Shown here one piece after another: positions 1-7,044 of a DNA stretch of 22,499 bases. Made by a program: the position numbers and the translations under genes. The notes beneath the pieces are model-generated. The model was not told the DNA's origin, made no database searches, and saw only the letters and a list, made by a program, of their open reading frames with translations. This DNA is from UBA11524 sp964391995 (lineage in GTDB: Bacteria > Bacillota > Clostridia > Christensenellales > Aristaeellaceae), in assembly GCA_964391995.1 (NCBI GenBank), contig CAYMOM010000020.1, positions 1 through 22,499 of the forward strand, read 5' to 3'. The number at the start of each line of letters is the position of its first letter. Within the stretch, counting starts at the first letter, position 1.

Positions 1-11
1 GAGGGATACAG

Positions 12-500
12 ATGGTAAGCGGGTTTGAATCATTCCGTGAGCATTTTGCCGGGTACGAGGATTGCTACACGATTATCGGCGGTACTGCCTGTGATATTCT
101 GATGACCGACGCAGCACTTGAATTCCGGGCAACCAAGGATGTGGACATGATTGTACTCCTTGAAGAACGGTTCCCAGCGTTTGGCCAGTTGTTCTGGTCA
201 TATGTAAAGGCCGGTGGATACCGCTGTGGCTGGAAGAAGGATTCTGCCCCACATTTTTATCGGTTCACGGAACCGACAACTGCTGGTTATCCCACGATGA
301 TCGAACTGTTTTCCCGTCGCCCCGATTTCAAGCTGCACAGCGAAGACGCACATCTGACGCCGCTGCCCATCTCCGAGGAAGTTTCCAGCCTGTCTGCCAT
401 CATGCTTGATAACGATTACTATCAGCTCATGTTGAATGGCCGAAAGACCGTCCAAGGAGTTTCTGTGTTAGGCGCAGAATACCTGGTGCTGTTCAATGTC
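12..500 (+). pseudogene. AbiEii-like nucleotidyltransferase, 3'-truncated
   Basis: The first roughly 162 codons resemble the AbiEii/AbiGii-type nucleotidyltransferase family, whose members are toxins of type IV toxin-antitoxin or abortive infection systems, or uncharacterised relatives. Visible motifs are IIGGTACDIL (residues about 21-30), the metal-binding pair in TKDVDMIV (about 41-48) and a later acidic residue in MIELFSRR. The ATG at 12 has GAGGGA about 7 bases upstream, so initiation looks intact. Family-like sequence stops near LGAEYLVLFN. Beyond about position 500 the same frame stays open to 1079, but there it reads the reverse complement of a WYL-domain gene and has no family character. 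I infer that the native C-terminal part was lost in a rearrangement. The antitoxin partner, if there was one, would lie left of the window. Whether the truncated protein is active is unknown; the catalytic core residues remain, but the helical C-terminal region is missing. Confidence 0.6.
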
Positions 501-1200
501 CGCAAGGGCCTTTTTCATGCCCTCCTTGACACTTTCAGGGCCAATGATTCTGACAGACTTGCCAAAGCCAAACACCCAACCATAGAATTGATTGCTCACT
601 GCGATGGAGACGGTCACTCTAAAGTGTCTCTCATCCTCTTTCACGACCACGACATCCCGCCCAAATCTGTCCATCACAGCACCCATCATGCGGTTCTGGA
701 AAACCATGGTGACAGGAACAGTCTCTCCACCGAACATGCTGAAGGTATACTTTGTGTAGGCAGACATGTCCAGCTTAGCGAAGGCTTCAGCTCCTTCTCT
801 TGTAAGAGAAGCAACTTCCACATCAGCAACCATTGTGACCATGGCTTCAGTACTGTCCATGTGATCCACCCTGAAGTGCTTGAACTTGCCATCGGTGTAG
901 GCCAAGAGGTAGTAATTGTCGTCAGTGTAGATCATGGCCCAGGGGCTGACCACATATCTTTCGCCCTTCTTCATGTAGTGCTTTTGCTTCTTCAAATCGA
1001 AGTCGAAATACTGGAAACTGACCTGGGCATTGTCTGTGAATGGCATCAACATTGCGGAACAGGGCTGTGCTGGAGCTGATGCTCTTGACTCGATTGGCAA
1101 TGATGACCTGACGGTTCAGTTCTTTCGCCGCATGCTTGCTGCACATACCTTCCAGCTTTTTGATGAGGTCACGAGTTTTTGCTTCAGACAGAAAAATCAG
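468..1200 (-). pseudogene. WYL-domain transcriptional regulator remnant (truncated, frameshifted)
   Basis: Read leftward, the sequence from about 1194 gives FLSEAKTRDLIKKLEGMCS and then an RQVIIANRVKSI stretch ending NVDAIH. In a second frame it continues from DNAQVSFQYFDFDLKK to the end, including YVVSPWAMIYTDDNYYLLAY, which is the WYL-type core. Both parts match one family of sugar- or nucleotide-sensing regulators (N-terminal HTH, then WYL), but the frame changes near 1033-1038. A few residues expected between NVDAIH and DNAQVSF are missing, so a small deletion is likely. The N-terminal winged HTH is absent because the reading runs straight into the tRNA-Thr promoter region. The C-terminal end (to a stop at 468-470) meets the truncated nucleotidyltransferase gene head-on. 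A leftward open frame beginning at 1100 exists, but its first 20 residues (MPIESR...) are out of the ancestral frame. I therefore call this a dead gene. Confidence 0.75.
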
Positions 1201-1219
1201 AAAAAATGTGAAATACCCC

Positions 1220-1248
1220 TTGCATTTTTCCTGCGGATGTGATATAGT
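1220..1248 (+). promoter_or_regulatory. sigma-A-type promoter of tRNA-Thr
   Basis: The -35 box is TTGCAT at 1220-1225 and the -10 box is TATAGT at 1243-1248, with a 17-base spacer. A TGn extended -10 lies just before the -10 box. It sits 23 bases before the tRNA 5' end, as expected for a stable RNA promoter. Confidence 0.75.
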
Positions 1249-1271
1249 ATCAATGTTGCTTCAAGCAACGT

Positions 1272-1346
<75 letters not shown>

Positions 1347-1347
<1 letters not shown>

Positions 1348-1387
1348 AAAGCACCAGCCTTCGATACAGGGCTGGTGCTTTTCTTTT
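1347..1387 (+). terminator. intrinsic terminator after tRNA-Thr
   Basis: A perfect stem AAAAGCACCAGCC (1347-1359) pairs with GGCTGGTGCTTTT (1370-1382) around a 10-base loop. A T-rich tail (TTCTTTT) follows. It ends the tRNA-Thr transcript. Confidence 0.85.
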
Positions 1388-1474
1388 GCACATGTGGGGC
1401 GGAAAGCTGCTGCCGCAAGGGATTGTGCGCCGGTGCTGTCAATCAGGGCCCGCACAGGCAAGGGGCGACAAGGG

Positions 1475-1512
1475 AAATGCCCCGCGCTCGCTTCGGAAAG
1501 CACGGGGCATTT
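1475..1512 (-). terminator. likely terminator of the leftward amino acid importer operon
   Basis: An inverted repeat AAATGCCCCG (1475-1484) / CGGGGCATTT (1503-1512) lies 30 bases past the M20 peptidase stop codon on the leftward transcript. The stem is GC-rich and ends in T residues, but the downstream tract is broken by C residues. Termination may therefore be incomplete. Confidence 0.55.
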
Positions 1513-1542
1513 GCGGTGGGATGAAATTTTGCCGGCGGCATA

Positions 1543-2655
1543 TCATGGGCAGACGGCTGTGATCAGCTGGGCGGCCAGGGCGATTTGCTGGGGGATCAGG
1601 CCCAGGAAGGCGGTTTCCTCCGCCGTGTGCATCTTTTCGCCGGGCATGCCCAGGCCGTCCAGCACGCCGATGCCTGCCAGGGCGACGATGGAAATATCGC
1701 CGGCACCGCCGGTTTTTTCATGGGGCATGGGGCGGCCCTGGGCGGCGGCGATGGCCTGGGCTTTGTCAAGCAGGGCTTGGCTGGCGGGGTTCAGGTCGCA
1801 GGCGGGGTGGGAGGCACCAAAGGTCAGGCTGGTGGTGACGCCGGCAACCGGCTCCTGGGCGCAAAGAGTGGTGATTTTCTCCGTCAGCTGCTGCTGGCAG
1901 GCTTGATCAAAATAGCGGAATTCGCACTTGCAGGAGGCCTCTGCAGCCACAACGTTTTCTGCCGTTCCGCCGGTGATAAGGCCGGCGTTGAAGGAAATGT
2001 CCTGCGCATCGTCCCGCAGGGTGTAGAGCTTGGTGATCTGTGCGCACAGGGCCTGGATGGCGCTGGCGCACTGCTTGTATTGGGCGCCGGCGTGACCGGG
2101 GACACCCTTGCAGCTGACCAGCACGCTGGTAACGCCTTTGCGGGCACAGGTCAGCCGGGGAACGGGGCCGCATGGCTCGAAGCTCAGGGCGGCGAAGGAC
2201 TGCCGGGCTGTGGAGAGAATGATCTGGTGGCTCTCGGGGGAGCCGACCTCCTCATCCGGGTTCAGGATGGCCCGCAGGGTGTAGCGGGTCAGGTCGATCC
2301 GGGGCAGTGCTTCCTTCAGGGCGTAGAGCAGGATCATCACGCCGCCCTTCATGTCTATGATGCCGGAGCCCTTGGCGGTTCCGTCGCCATTGTCATGATA
2401 GGGTACATAACCGCTGCGGGGGAACACGGTGTCCATGTGGCCCATCAGCATCAGCTGCTGGCTGCCGGTGCCGATGCTGCAATCGAGAACAGGCCCGAAC
2501 CTGTGCCCGGGGATGGTTTTCACGCTGAAGCCCAGGGAGGCGAAATCCTCCGCCATCATGCGGGCCACGGCAGCCACGTCCTCAGCATCAAAGGAGCCGC
2601 TGGGCTGGTTGACATAGTTCTTCAGGGTTTCAAGGGGTGCAGTCAGCATAGCCAC
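1543..2655 (-). CDS. M20 family metallopeptidase (carboxypeptidase G2-like)
   Basis: A 370-residue zinc-dependent exopeptidase or deacylase of the M20 family, closest in layout to glutamate carboxypeptidase-type enzymes. It has no signal peptide, so it should be cytosolic. All expected active-site residues are visible: H73 and D75 in GHMDTVFP, bridging D101 in DMKGG, catalytic E135 and metal ligand E136 in NPDEEVGS, E160 in SFEPC, and H343 near the C-terminus. A GVPGHAG motif near 185-190 marks the start of the dimerisation domain. The start is taken as GTG at 2655, with AAAGGA 4 bases upstream; an in-frame ATG at 2649 is possible. It is the last gene of the leftward amino acid importer operon, 25 bases after the ATPase gene. 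That suggests it cleaves an imported dipeptide or N-acyl amino acid. The substrate cannot be told from sequence. Confidence 0.88.
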   Translation of the reverse strand: MAMLTAPLETLKNYVNQPSGSFDAEDVAAVARMMAEDFASLGFSVKTIPGHRFGPVLDCSIGTGSQQLMLMGHMDTVFPRSGYVPYHDNGDGTAKGSGIIDMKGGVMILLYALKEALPRIDLTRYTLRAILNPDEEVGSPESHQIILSTARQSFAALSFEPCGPVPRLTCARKGVTSVLVSCKGVPGHAGAQYKQCASAIQALCAQITKLYTLRDDAQDISFNAGLITGGTAENVVAAEASCKCEFRYFDQACQQQLTEKITTLCAQEPVAGVTTSLTFGASHPACDLNPASQALLDKAQAIAAAQGRPMPHEKTGGAGDISIVALAGIGVLDGLGMPGEKMHTAEETAFLGLIPQQIALAAQLITAVCP

Positions 2656-2680
2656 TCATTCCTTTTGCACTTTGGTAGGT

Positions 2681-3451
2681 TTACAGCACCTTCTGCAGGA
2701 AGTCCTGGGTGCGCTTCTCCTGGGGGTGGTCGAACACTTGCTGGGGGGTACCGGCCTCCACAATCACGCCGTCATCCATGAACAGCACATAGCTGCCCAC
2801 CTCCCGGGCAAAGCGCATTTCGTGGGTAACCACCACCATGGTCATGCCCTCCTGGGCCAACTGTTTCATCACGTCCAGCACTTCGCCCACCATTTCCGGG
2901 TCCAGGGCGGAGGTGGGCTCGTCAAAGAGCATCACATCCGGGCTCATGGCCAGCGCGCGGACAATGGCTACGCGCTGCTTCTGCCCGCCGGAGAGCTTGT
3001 CCGGCCATTCGTTCCATTTGTCCAGCAGGCCCACGCGCTCCAGCAGCTGGCGGGAGGTTTCCTCGGCTGCGGCCTTGTCCGTGCCCTTCACCTTCATGGG
3101 GGAAAGAATGATGTTGTCCTTCACCTTCAGGTGGGGGAACAGGTTGAACTGCTGAAACACCATGCCAATGCGCTCGCGCAGCTTGTACAGCTGCTTTTTG
3201 GTGGCCTTGGTCACGTTTTCCCCTTCAAAGAAAATCTCGCCTGCGGTGGGCTTTTCCAGCAGGTTGATGGAGCGCAGCAGGGTGGATTTGCCGCTGCCGC
3301 TGGGGCCAATGAGCACAACCACATCGCCCTTGTGAATGTTCAGGCTGATGTCCTTCAGCACCTCCAGCTTGCCGAAATTCTTTTTCAGATGCTGGATCTG
3401 CAAAAGCACCTCCTGGCTGGAACCGGAATCAAACACCCTGTCTGTCACCAC
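2681..3451 (-). CDS. polar amino acid ABC transporter ATPase (GlnQ/HisP type)
   Basis: The ATP-hydrolysing subunit of a polar amino acid importer, acting at the inner face of the membrane. From a GTG start at 3451 it is 256 residues, normal for GlnQ. Visible elements are Walker A GPSGSGKST (49-57), the Q-loop in VFQQFNLFPH (98-107), signature LSGGQKQR (153-160), Walker B VMLFDEPTSALD (173-184) and the switch histidine in VTHE (H210). I prefer GTG 3451 because GAGAGGAGG sits 7 bases upstream; the open frame extends further to 3508 but lacks a better ribosome site. The start overlaps the end of the permease gene by 23 bases, which suggests coupled translation. Confidence 0.93.
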   Translation of the reverse strand: MVTDRVFDSGSSQEVLLQIQHLKKNFGKLEVLKDISLNIHKGDVVVLIGPSGSGKSTLLRSINLLEKPTAGEIFFEGENVTKATKKQLYKLRERIGMVFQQFNLFPHLKVKDNIILSPMKVKGTDKAAAEETSRQLLERVGLLDKWNEWPDKLSGGQKQRVAIVRALAMSPDVMLFDEPTSALDPEMVGEVLDVMKQLAQEGMTMVVVTHEMRFAREVGSYVLFMDDGVIVEAGTPQQVFDHPQEKRTQDFLQKVL

Positions 3452-4106
3452 GGCGCATCCTCCTCTCCAATAGCTTGAGCAGCCCTGTTGCCGCATAGGT
3501 GAGCACAAAATAGATCAGCGCTGCAACGATAAGGGTTTCGATGTAGTAATAGTTCACAGAGGCCAGCTTGTAGGACTGATAGGTCAGTTCATACACGCCA
3601 ACCGCATACAGGATGGAGCTTTCCTTGATGATGGCCACAAACTCGTTGCCCATGGCAGGCAGGGTGACCTTGATGGCCTGGGGCAGGATGATGTGCAGCA
3701 TGGTTTGGGAGGCGCTCATGCCCAGGGACTGGGCGGCCTCCTCCTGGCCGCGCTCCACCGATTGCAGGCCGGAGCGGATCAGCTCCGCCATGTATGCGCC
3801 GGAGTTGATCACCAGGGCAATGATGCACAGGGTAAGCCTGGGCAGGCGGATGCCCAGCTGGGGCAGGCCGTAGACAATCAGCAGTACCTGCACCAGCAGG
3901 GGAGTGCCGCGGATGAACGCCACATAGGCATTCATCAGCCAGCGCAGCGGAAGAATGTGCGTGTGGCGGAACACCGCAACAATCAGCCCCAGCAGCGAGC
4001 CGAACAGCACCGTGAAGAAGGCCAGCTCCAGGGTGATGCCAACGCCATCCAGAAATGCGGGATATTTGGTGATGATAATATCCCAAACCTTTGCAAAGTT
4101 GATCAT
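3429..4106 (-). CDS. polar amino acid ABC transporter permease (HisM/GlnP type)
   Basis: A 225-residue integral membrane permease for a polar amino acid importer. The N-terminal region (YPAFLDGVGITLELAFFTVL) is typical of the His/Glu/Gln permease family. Several hydrophobic helices follow. The cytoplasmic EAA loop that docks on the ATPase is clear (EEAAQSLGMSASQTMLHIILPQ region, near residues 141-162). The ATG at 4106 has AAAGGGA 7 bases upstream. Only one permease gene is present, so a homodimer is expected. It lies 96 bases after the binding-protein gene, with a strong hairpin between them, and overlaps the ATPase gene downstream. Confidence 0.93.
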   Translation of the reverse strand: MINFAKVWDIIITKYPAFLDGVGITLELAFFTVLFGSLLGLIVAVFRHTHILPLRWLMNAYVAFIRGTPLLVQVLLIVYGLPQLGIRLPRLTLCIIALVINSGAYMAELIRSGLQSVERGQEEAAQSLGMSASQTMLHIILPQAIKVTLPAMGNEFVAIIKESSILYAVGVYELTYQSYKLASVNYYYIETLIVAALIYFVLTYAATGLLKLLERRMRRGDRQGV

Positions 4107-4146
4107 GCGCAGTTCCCTTTCATTTGCAGGCTGCGGCAGCGTGCCT

Positions 4147-4183
4147 AAAGGGCGTGCGGGAAGGCAGCTCCTGCACGCCCTTT
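4147..4183 (-). promoter_or_regulatory. intercistronic hairpin between binding protein and permease genes
   Basis: A perfect 11-base inverted repeat AAAGGGCGTGC (4147-4157) / GCACGCCCTTT (4173-4183) encloses 15 bases. No T-tract follows on the leftward transcript. A partial terminator or 3'-end stabiliser, giving more binding protein than permease, is more likely than a full stop. Confidence 0.65.
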
Positions 4184-4202
4184 GGGGATATTGCCGCGCC
4201 GG

Positions 4203-5021
4203 TTACTCTTCGGCCTGAACCAGGGTGGCATTCTGTGCAACGGCAGTGTCCACCCAGGCATCAAAGGTGCCATCGGCCAGAACGGTTTCGATGTAGGCAT
4301 TCACCTGGGCCAGCAGGGCCTCGTTGTCGCCCTTGGCCACCGCCACGCCCACGCCGGAGGAGCTGTCGTACACAACGGGCACCTGGGCGATGGCAAACTG
4401 GCCAGGGTTCAGCGTCATGTAGGTTTTAGCCACCAGGTCGGTGAGCAGCAGGCCGTCCAGGTTCCCCTGCTGGAGATCCATTACCATCAGCGCAATCTGG
4501 TCCATCACCAGCGGCTCGGCATTGGCGAACTGCTCCTCCAGGATGCCCGCCTGCAGTGAGCCCATCTGCGCGCCCACCTTCTTGCCGGTCATGTCCTCCA
4601 CGGTTTTCAGGGTTTCGGCATCCTCGGCGCGGATCATCATCAGCTGGGAGCCGCTGTAGTAGGGCAGGGAGAAGTCCACCACCTCCAGGCGATCCTCCCG
4701 GATAGCCATGCCGGAGATAATCATATCAATTTCGCCGGCACGCAGGGCGGTGATCAGCCCGGCAAAGCTCTGGTCGGCCACCACCAGCTCCACGCCCAGC
4801 ATGTCGGCAATGCCCTTGGCCAGGCTCATGTCAAAGCCGGCATATTCCTCGGTGTTGGTTTCGGGGTTGGTGTAATAGAACTCATAGGGCGGGAAGGACA
4901 CCGATGCACCAACCACCAGCGTACCCTTTTCCTTGATGCTGCTGAGCTGATCGGCAGCGGCGCAGGAAACCATCGAAAGTACCATAACCATGGCCAGCAG
5001 GATTGCAGTCAGTTTCTTCAT
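4203..5021 (-). CDS. polar amino acid ABC transporter substrate-binding protein
   Basis: A 272-residue family 3 (SBP_bac_3) extracellular binding protein that delivers a polar amino acid or related ligand to the downstream permease. The N-terminus MKKLTAILLAMVMVLSMVSC is a signal peptide. Cys20 could be lipidated, although Met at -3 is not the usual lipobox residue. An alternative signal peptidase I site (AAA-D) lies just after it. The mature part starts with a typical segment, IKEKGTLVVGASVSFPPYEF. The motifs GFDMSLAKGIADMLG and LITALRAGEIDMIISGM are characteristic of the family. The ATG at 5021 has AGGAGGG 8 bases upstream. It is the first gene of the operon, behind a strong promoter. The ligand is not predictable from sequence. 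Confidence 0.92.
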   Translation of the reverse strand: MKKLTAILLAMVMVLSMVSCAAADQLSSIKEKGTLVVGASVSFPPYEFYYTNPETNTEEYAGFDMSLAKGIADMLGVELVVADQSFAGLITALRAGEIDMIISGMAIREDRLEVVDFSLPYYSGSQLMMIRAEDAETLKTVEDMTGKKVGAQMGSLQAGILEEQFANAEPLVMDQIALMVMDLQQGNLDGLLLTDLVAKTYMTLNPGQFAIAQVPVVYDSSSGVGVAVAKGDNEALLAQVNAYIETVLADGTFDAWVDTAVAQNATLVQAEE

Positions 5022-5062
5022 TGCTTGTTCCCTCCTGAATTTTTATTAATGGGATGCTTGTA

Positions 5063-5090
5063 ATTATACACAAATACCGGTTAAAGTCAA
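5063..5090 (-). promoter_or_regulatory. promoter of the amino acid importer / M20 operon
   Basis: On the minus strand the -35 box is TTGACT (5085-5090) and the -10 box is TATAAT (5063-5068), preceded by TGTG. The spacer is 16 bases. The leader to the ATG at 5021 is only about 35 bases, leaving no room for a riboswitch or T-box. Confidence 0.8.
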
Positions 5091-5135
5091 TGTTTTATGC
5101 ATGAATATCAATGTTTTTTGCATGTTTGTTGCATC
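5087..5135. repeat. phased direct repeats, probable operator
   Basis: TCAATGTTTTATGCATG (5087-5103) and TCAATGTTTTTTGCATG (5108-5124) match at 16 of 17 positions and start exactly 21 bases apart, about two helical turns. A third, weaker copy ATGTTTGTTGCATC (5122-5135) begins 11 bases after the equivalent point of the second. The first copy overlaps the -35 box of the leftward importer promoter, which fits a regulator-binding array. Confidence 0.6.
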
Positions 5136-5235
5136 TGGCAGGAAAACAGCAAGGATTGGCAAGCACAGGAGCGCCGCGGGGTGGCTGGCAGGTGCAATTT
5201 TTTTGCCCAGCGGATAGCAATGTTTTGTTCTTCCG

Positions 5236-5264
5236 TTGACTTCGGTTTTAAAATCAACTATCAT
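5236..5264 (+). promoter_or_regulatory. promoter of the histidine kinase / response regulator genes
   Basis: TTGACT (5236-5241) and TATCAT (5259-5264) are separated by 17 bases and point rightward to the kinase gene. The rest of the 5022-5319 gap holds the divergent promoter, its repeats, and a T-run near 5200 of no clear role. Confidence 0.65.
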
Positions 5265-5319
5265 TTTCTTAATGAGAAAAAACGGAATAAAAGCCATTGC
5301 ACAAAGGAGGATTGACAGG

Positions 5320-7044
5320 GTGAAAAAGCGCACCAATACAACAACCATATATATCCGCCTGCTGGTATTGTTCTTTCTGGCGCTGATCCCTTTCTTTGCC
5401 CTGAGCCTGATGAGCAACCACATTGCCGAGGTTCGCCTGCGGGAGCAGAGCGAGGAACGCCTGGCTGCCCAGCTTGACAATATGGTGAAGGACTATGAGG
5501 ACTTGCATTTCCGCGTGTATTCATGGATGAAGGTCAACCTGGTGAAGGACTATGAGGTCCTGCTGGGCAATGATCAGATAGAGCTTTCGGCCTACAAGCT
5601 GGGCCTTTATGTGGCGAACGTGTTCTCCGGCCTGCAGGAGCTGGCCCAGATGAGTGATGACATTGTGAATATCGCCGTGTATCTGCCGCGGACAGGGAAA
5701 ATGGTTTCCCTGCTGGATTACTATGAAAACACATTGCCGGAGGATGTGCTTGAGCGGATTGAATGCTACAAGGAAACCCGGCGCACCTTTATATACATGC
5801 AGGGGGCGCTGCGGATCTTCAGCAGCGCTGCGCCCACCCGGGCACAGCCCCAGTATGTTGTGGAAGTAACCCTTTCCGATGACCTGCTGCTGGAGCACCT
5901 GAACGGGCAGAACCAGGAAGCCTATGCCCTGCTCCTTGATGACGGGCATATCATTTCCTTTGCGGAGGATGCGCCGCTTTTGGCAAGCGCCAGGGAACGG
6001 ATTGAAGACCTGGGCACGGATGCCGGGCAGTTTGTGGCGGAGGATCACCTGCTGATGTACAGGAGCTTCCTGAACGAGCACTACCTGGTGGGCTATGTGC
6101 CCATGGAAACCCTGCTGGCCCCGGTGCAGAACTTCAACTGGTTGTCCATTGCCATGCTGGTGCTGGCCGGGCTGGTCGCCGTGGTGGTGTGCTTTTATCT
6201 TTCCCGCACCATCAACCGTCCCTTCTCCCGGCTGACAAAGGTTTTCCGCCAGGTGGAGCAGGGTGATATGCGGGTTTCCCTGAATGTGCAGCCGGGCACG
6301 CCCAACGAGTTTGCCATGGTTTACAACCGGTTTAATGAGATGATCGAGCAGATTAACGACCTGATGACCCAGCGCGTGCAGCAGGAAAAGGCCCTGGAGC
6401 AGGCCAAATACCGGGAGCTTCAGGCGCACATTGCACCGCACTTCCTTTACAACAGCTTCAATGTTCTGCGGCATTCCATCCTGATGGGAAACGAGGAAAC
6501 CTCCGCCCAGATGACCAAGCTGCTGGCCAATTACTTCAAATACCTGACCTATAAGGGGGATCAGACAGCCATCACCCTGGCGGAAGAATACCGGCACATG
6601 CTGGACTATCTGGAGATACAGAAGATCCGCTTTGGCGATCATATCACCGTGGAAATCGACCCCTTGCCGGACGGCATCAGGGATGTGCAGGTACCGCCCT
6701 TTGTGCTGCAGCCGCTGGTGGAAAACGTGTTCAAGCACGGCATCCACAACCGTCCGGAGGGTGGGGAAGTCTGTGTGAAAATCAGCCGGAAGGACGGCGA
6801 ACTGTGCCTGACCGTGCGGGACAACGGCGCCGGCATGGCGCCCGATGCCCTGGAAACCCTCCGCTCTGCCATCCTCCGGGGGGAGGTTCTGGCAGAGCAC
6901 AGCGGCATCATCAACATAGCAAGGCGGCTTGACATGCATTCCGCCGGCAAAAGCCGGGTGGAGGTGGACAGCGTGGCCGGCGAATACTTTGAGGTTTCCA
7001 TTTGCCTGAACCTTGAGGACCAGGAAAGCGGGGAAGCAAAATGA
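5320..7044 (+). CDS. YesM-like sensor histidine kinase
   Basis: A 574-residue membrane kinase that should sense an extracellular sugar signal and phosphorylate the adjacent regulator. The order is TM1 (about 10-32), an extracytoplasmic sensor region (about 33-270), TM2 (about 273-293), HAMP (about 294-345), then His_kinase (PF06580-type) and ATPase domains. The phospho-acceptor is H374 in the PHFLYNSFN motif. The N-box is PLVENVFKHGI (N469) and the G1 box is DNGAGM (501-506). I choose GTG 5320 because AAAGGAGG lies 9 bases upstream; the frame stays open back to 5236, but that part overlaps the promoter. It overlaps the regulator gene by ATGA, so the pair is translationally coupled. Similar pairs in Bacillota sit next to LplABC-type importers and activate them, which agrees with the context here. 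Confidence 0.92.
   Translation: MKKRTNTTTIYIRLLVLFFLALIPFFALSLMSNHIAEVRLREQSEERLAAQLDNMVKDYEDLHFRVYSWMKVNLVKDYEVLLGNDQIELSAYKLGLYVANVFSGLQELAQMSDDIVNIAVYLPRTGKMVSLLDYYENTLPEDVLERIECYKETRRTFIYMQGALRIFSSAAPTRAQPQYVVEVTLSDDLLLEHLNGQNQEAYALLLDDGHIISFAEDAPLLASARERIEDLGTDAGQFVAEDHLLMYRSFLNEHYLVGYVPMETLLAPVQNFNWLSIAMLVLAGLVAVVVCFYLSRTINRPFSRLTKVFRQVEQGDMRVSLNVQPGTPNEFAMVYNRFNEMIEQINDLMTQRVQQEKALEQAKYRELQAHIAPHFLYNSFNVLRHSILMGNEETSAQMTKLLANYFKYLTYKGDQTAITLAEEYRHMLDYLEIQKIRFGDHITVEIDPLPDGIRDVQVPPFVLQPLVENVFKHGIHNRPEGGEVCVKISRKDGELCLTVRDNGAGMAPDALETLRSAILRGEVLAEHSGIINIARRLDMHSAGKSRVEVDSVAGEYFEVSICLNLEDQESGEAK

Noticed and set aside
500..1079. Extension of the nucleotidyltransferase frame as a real novel C-terminal domain
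   Set aside because: The complementary strand over this stretch encodes a recognisable WYL domain, so the rightward reading is antisense sequence.
1585..2781. A 398-codon rightward open frame opposite the M20 peptidase
   Set aside because: Glycine-rich antisense frame. The opposite strand carries all the M20 active-site residues.
5141..5235. Small RNA or terminator around the T-run near 5200
   Set aside because: The only pairing found is a 5-base stem that encloses the T-run instead of preceding it.
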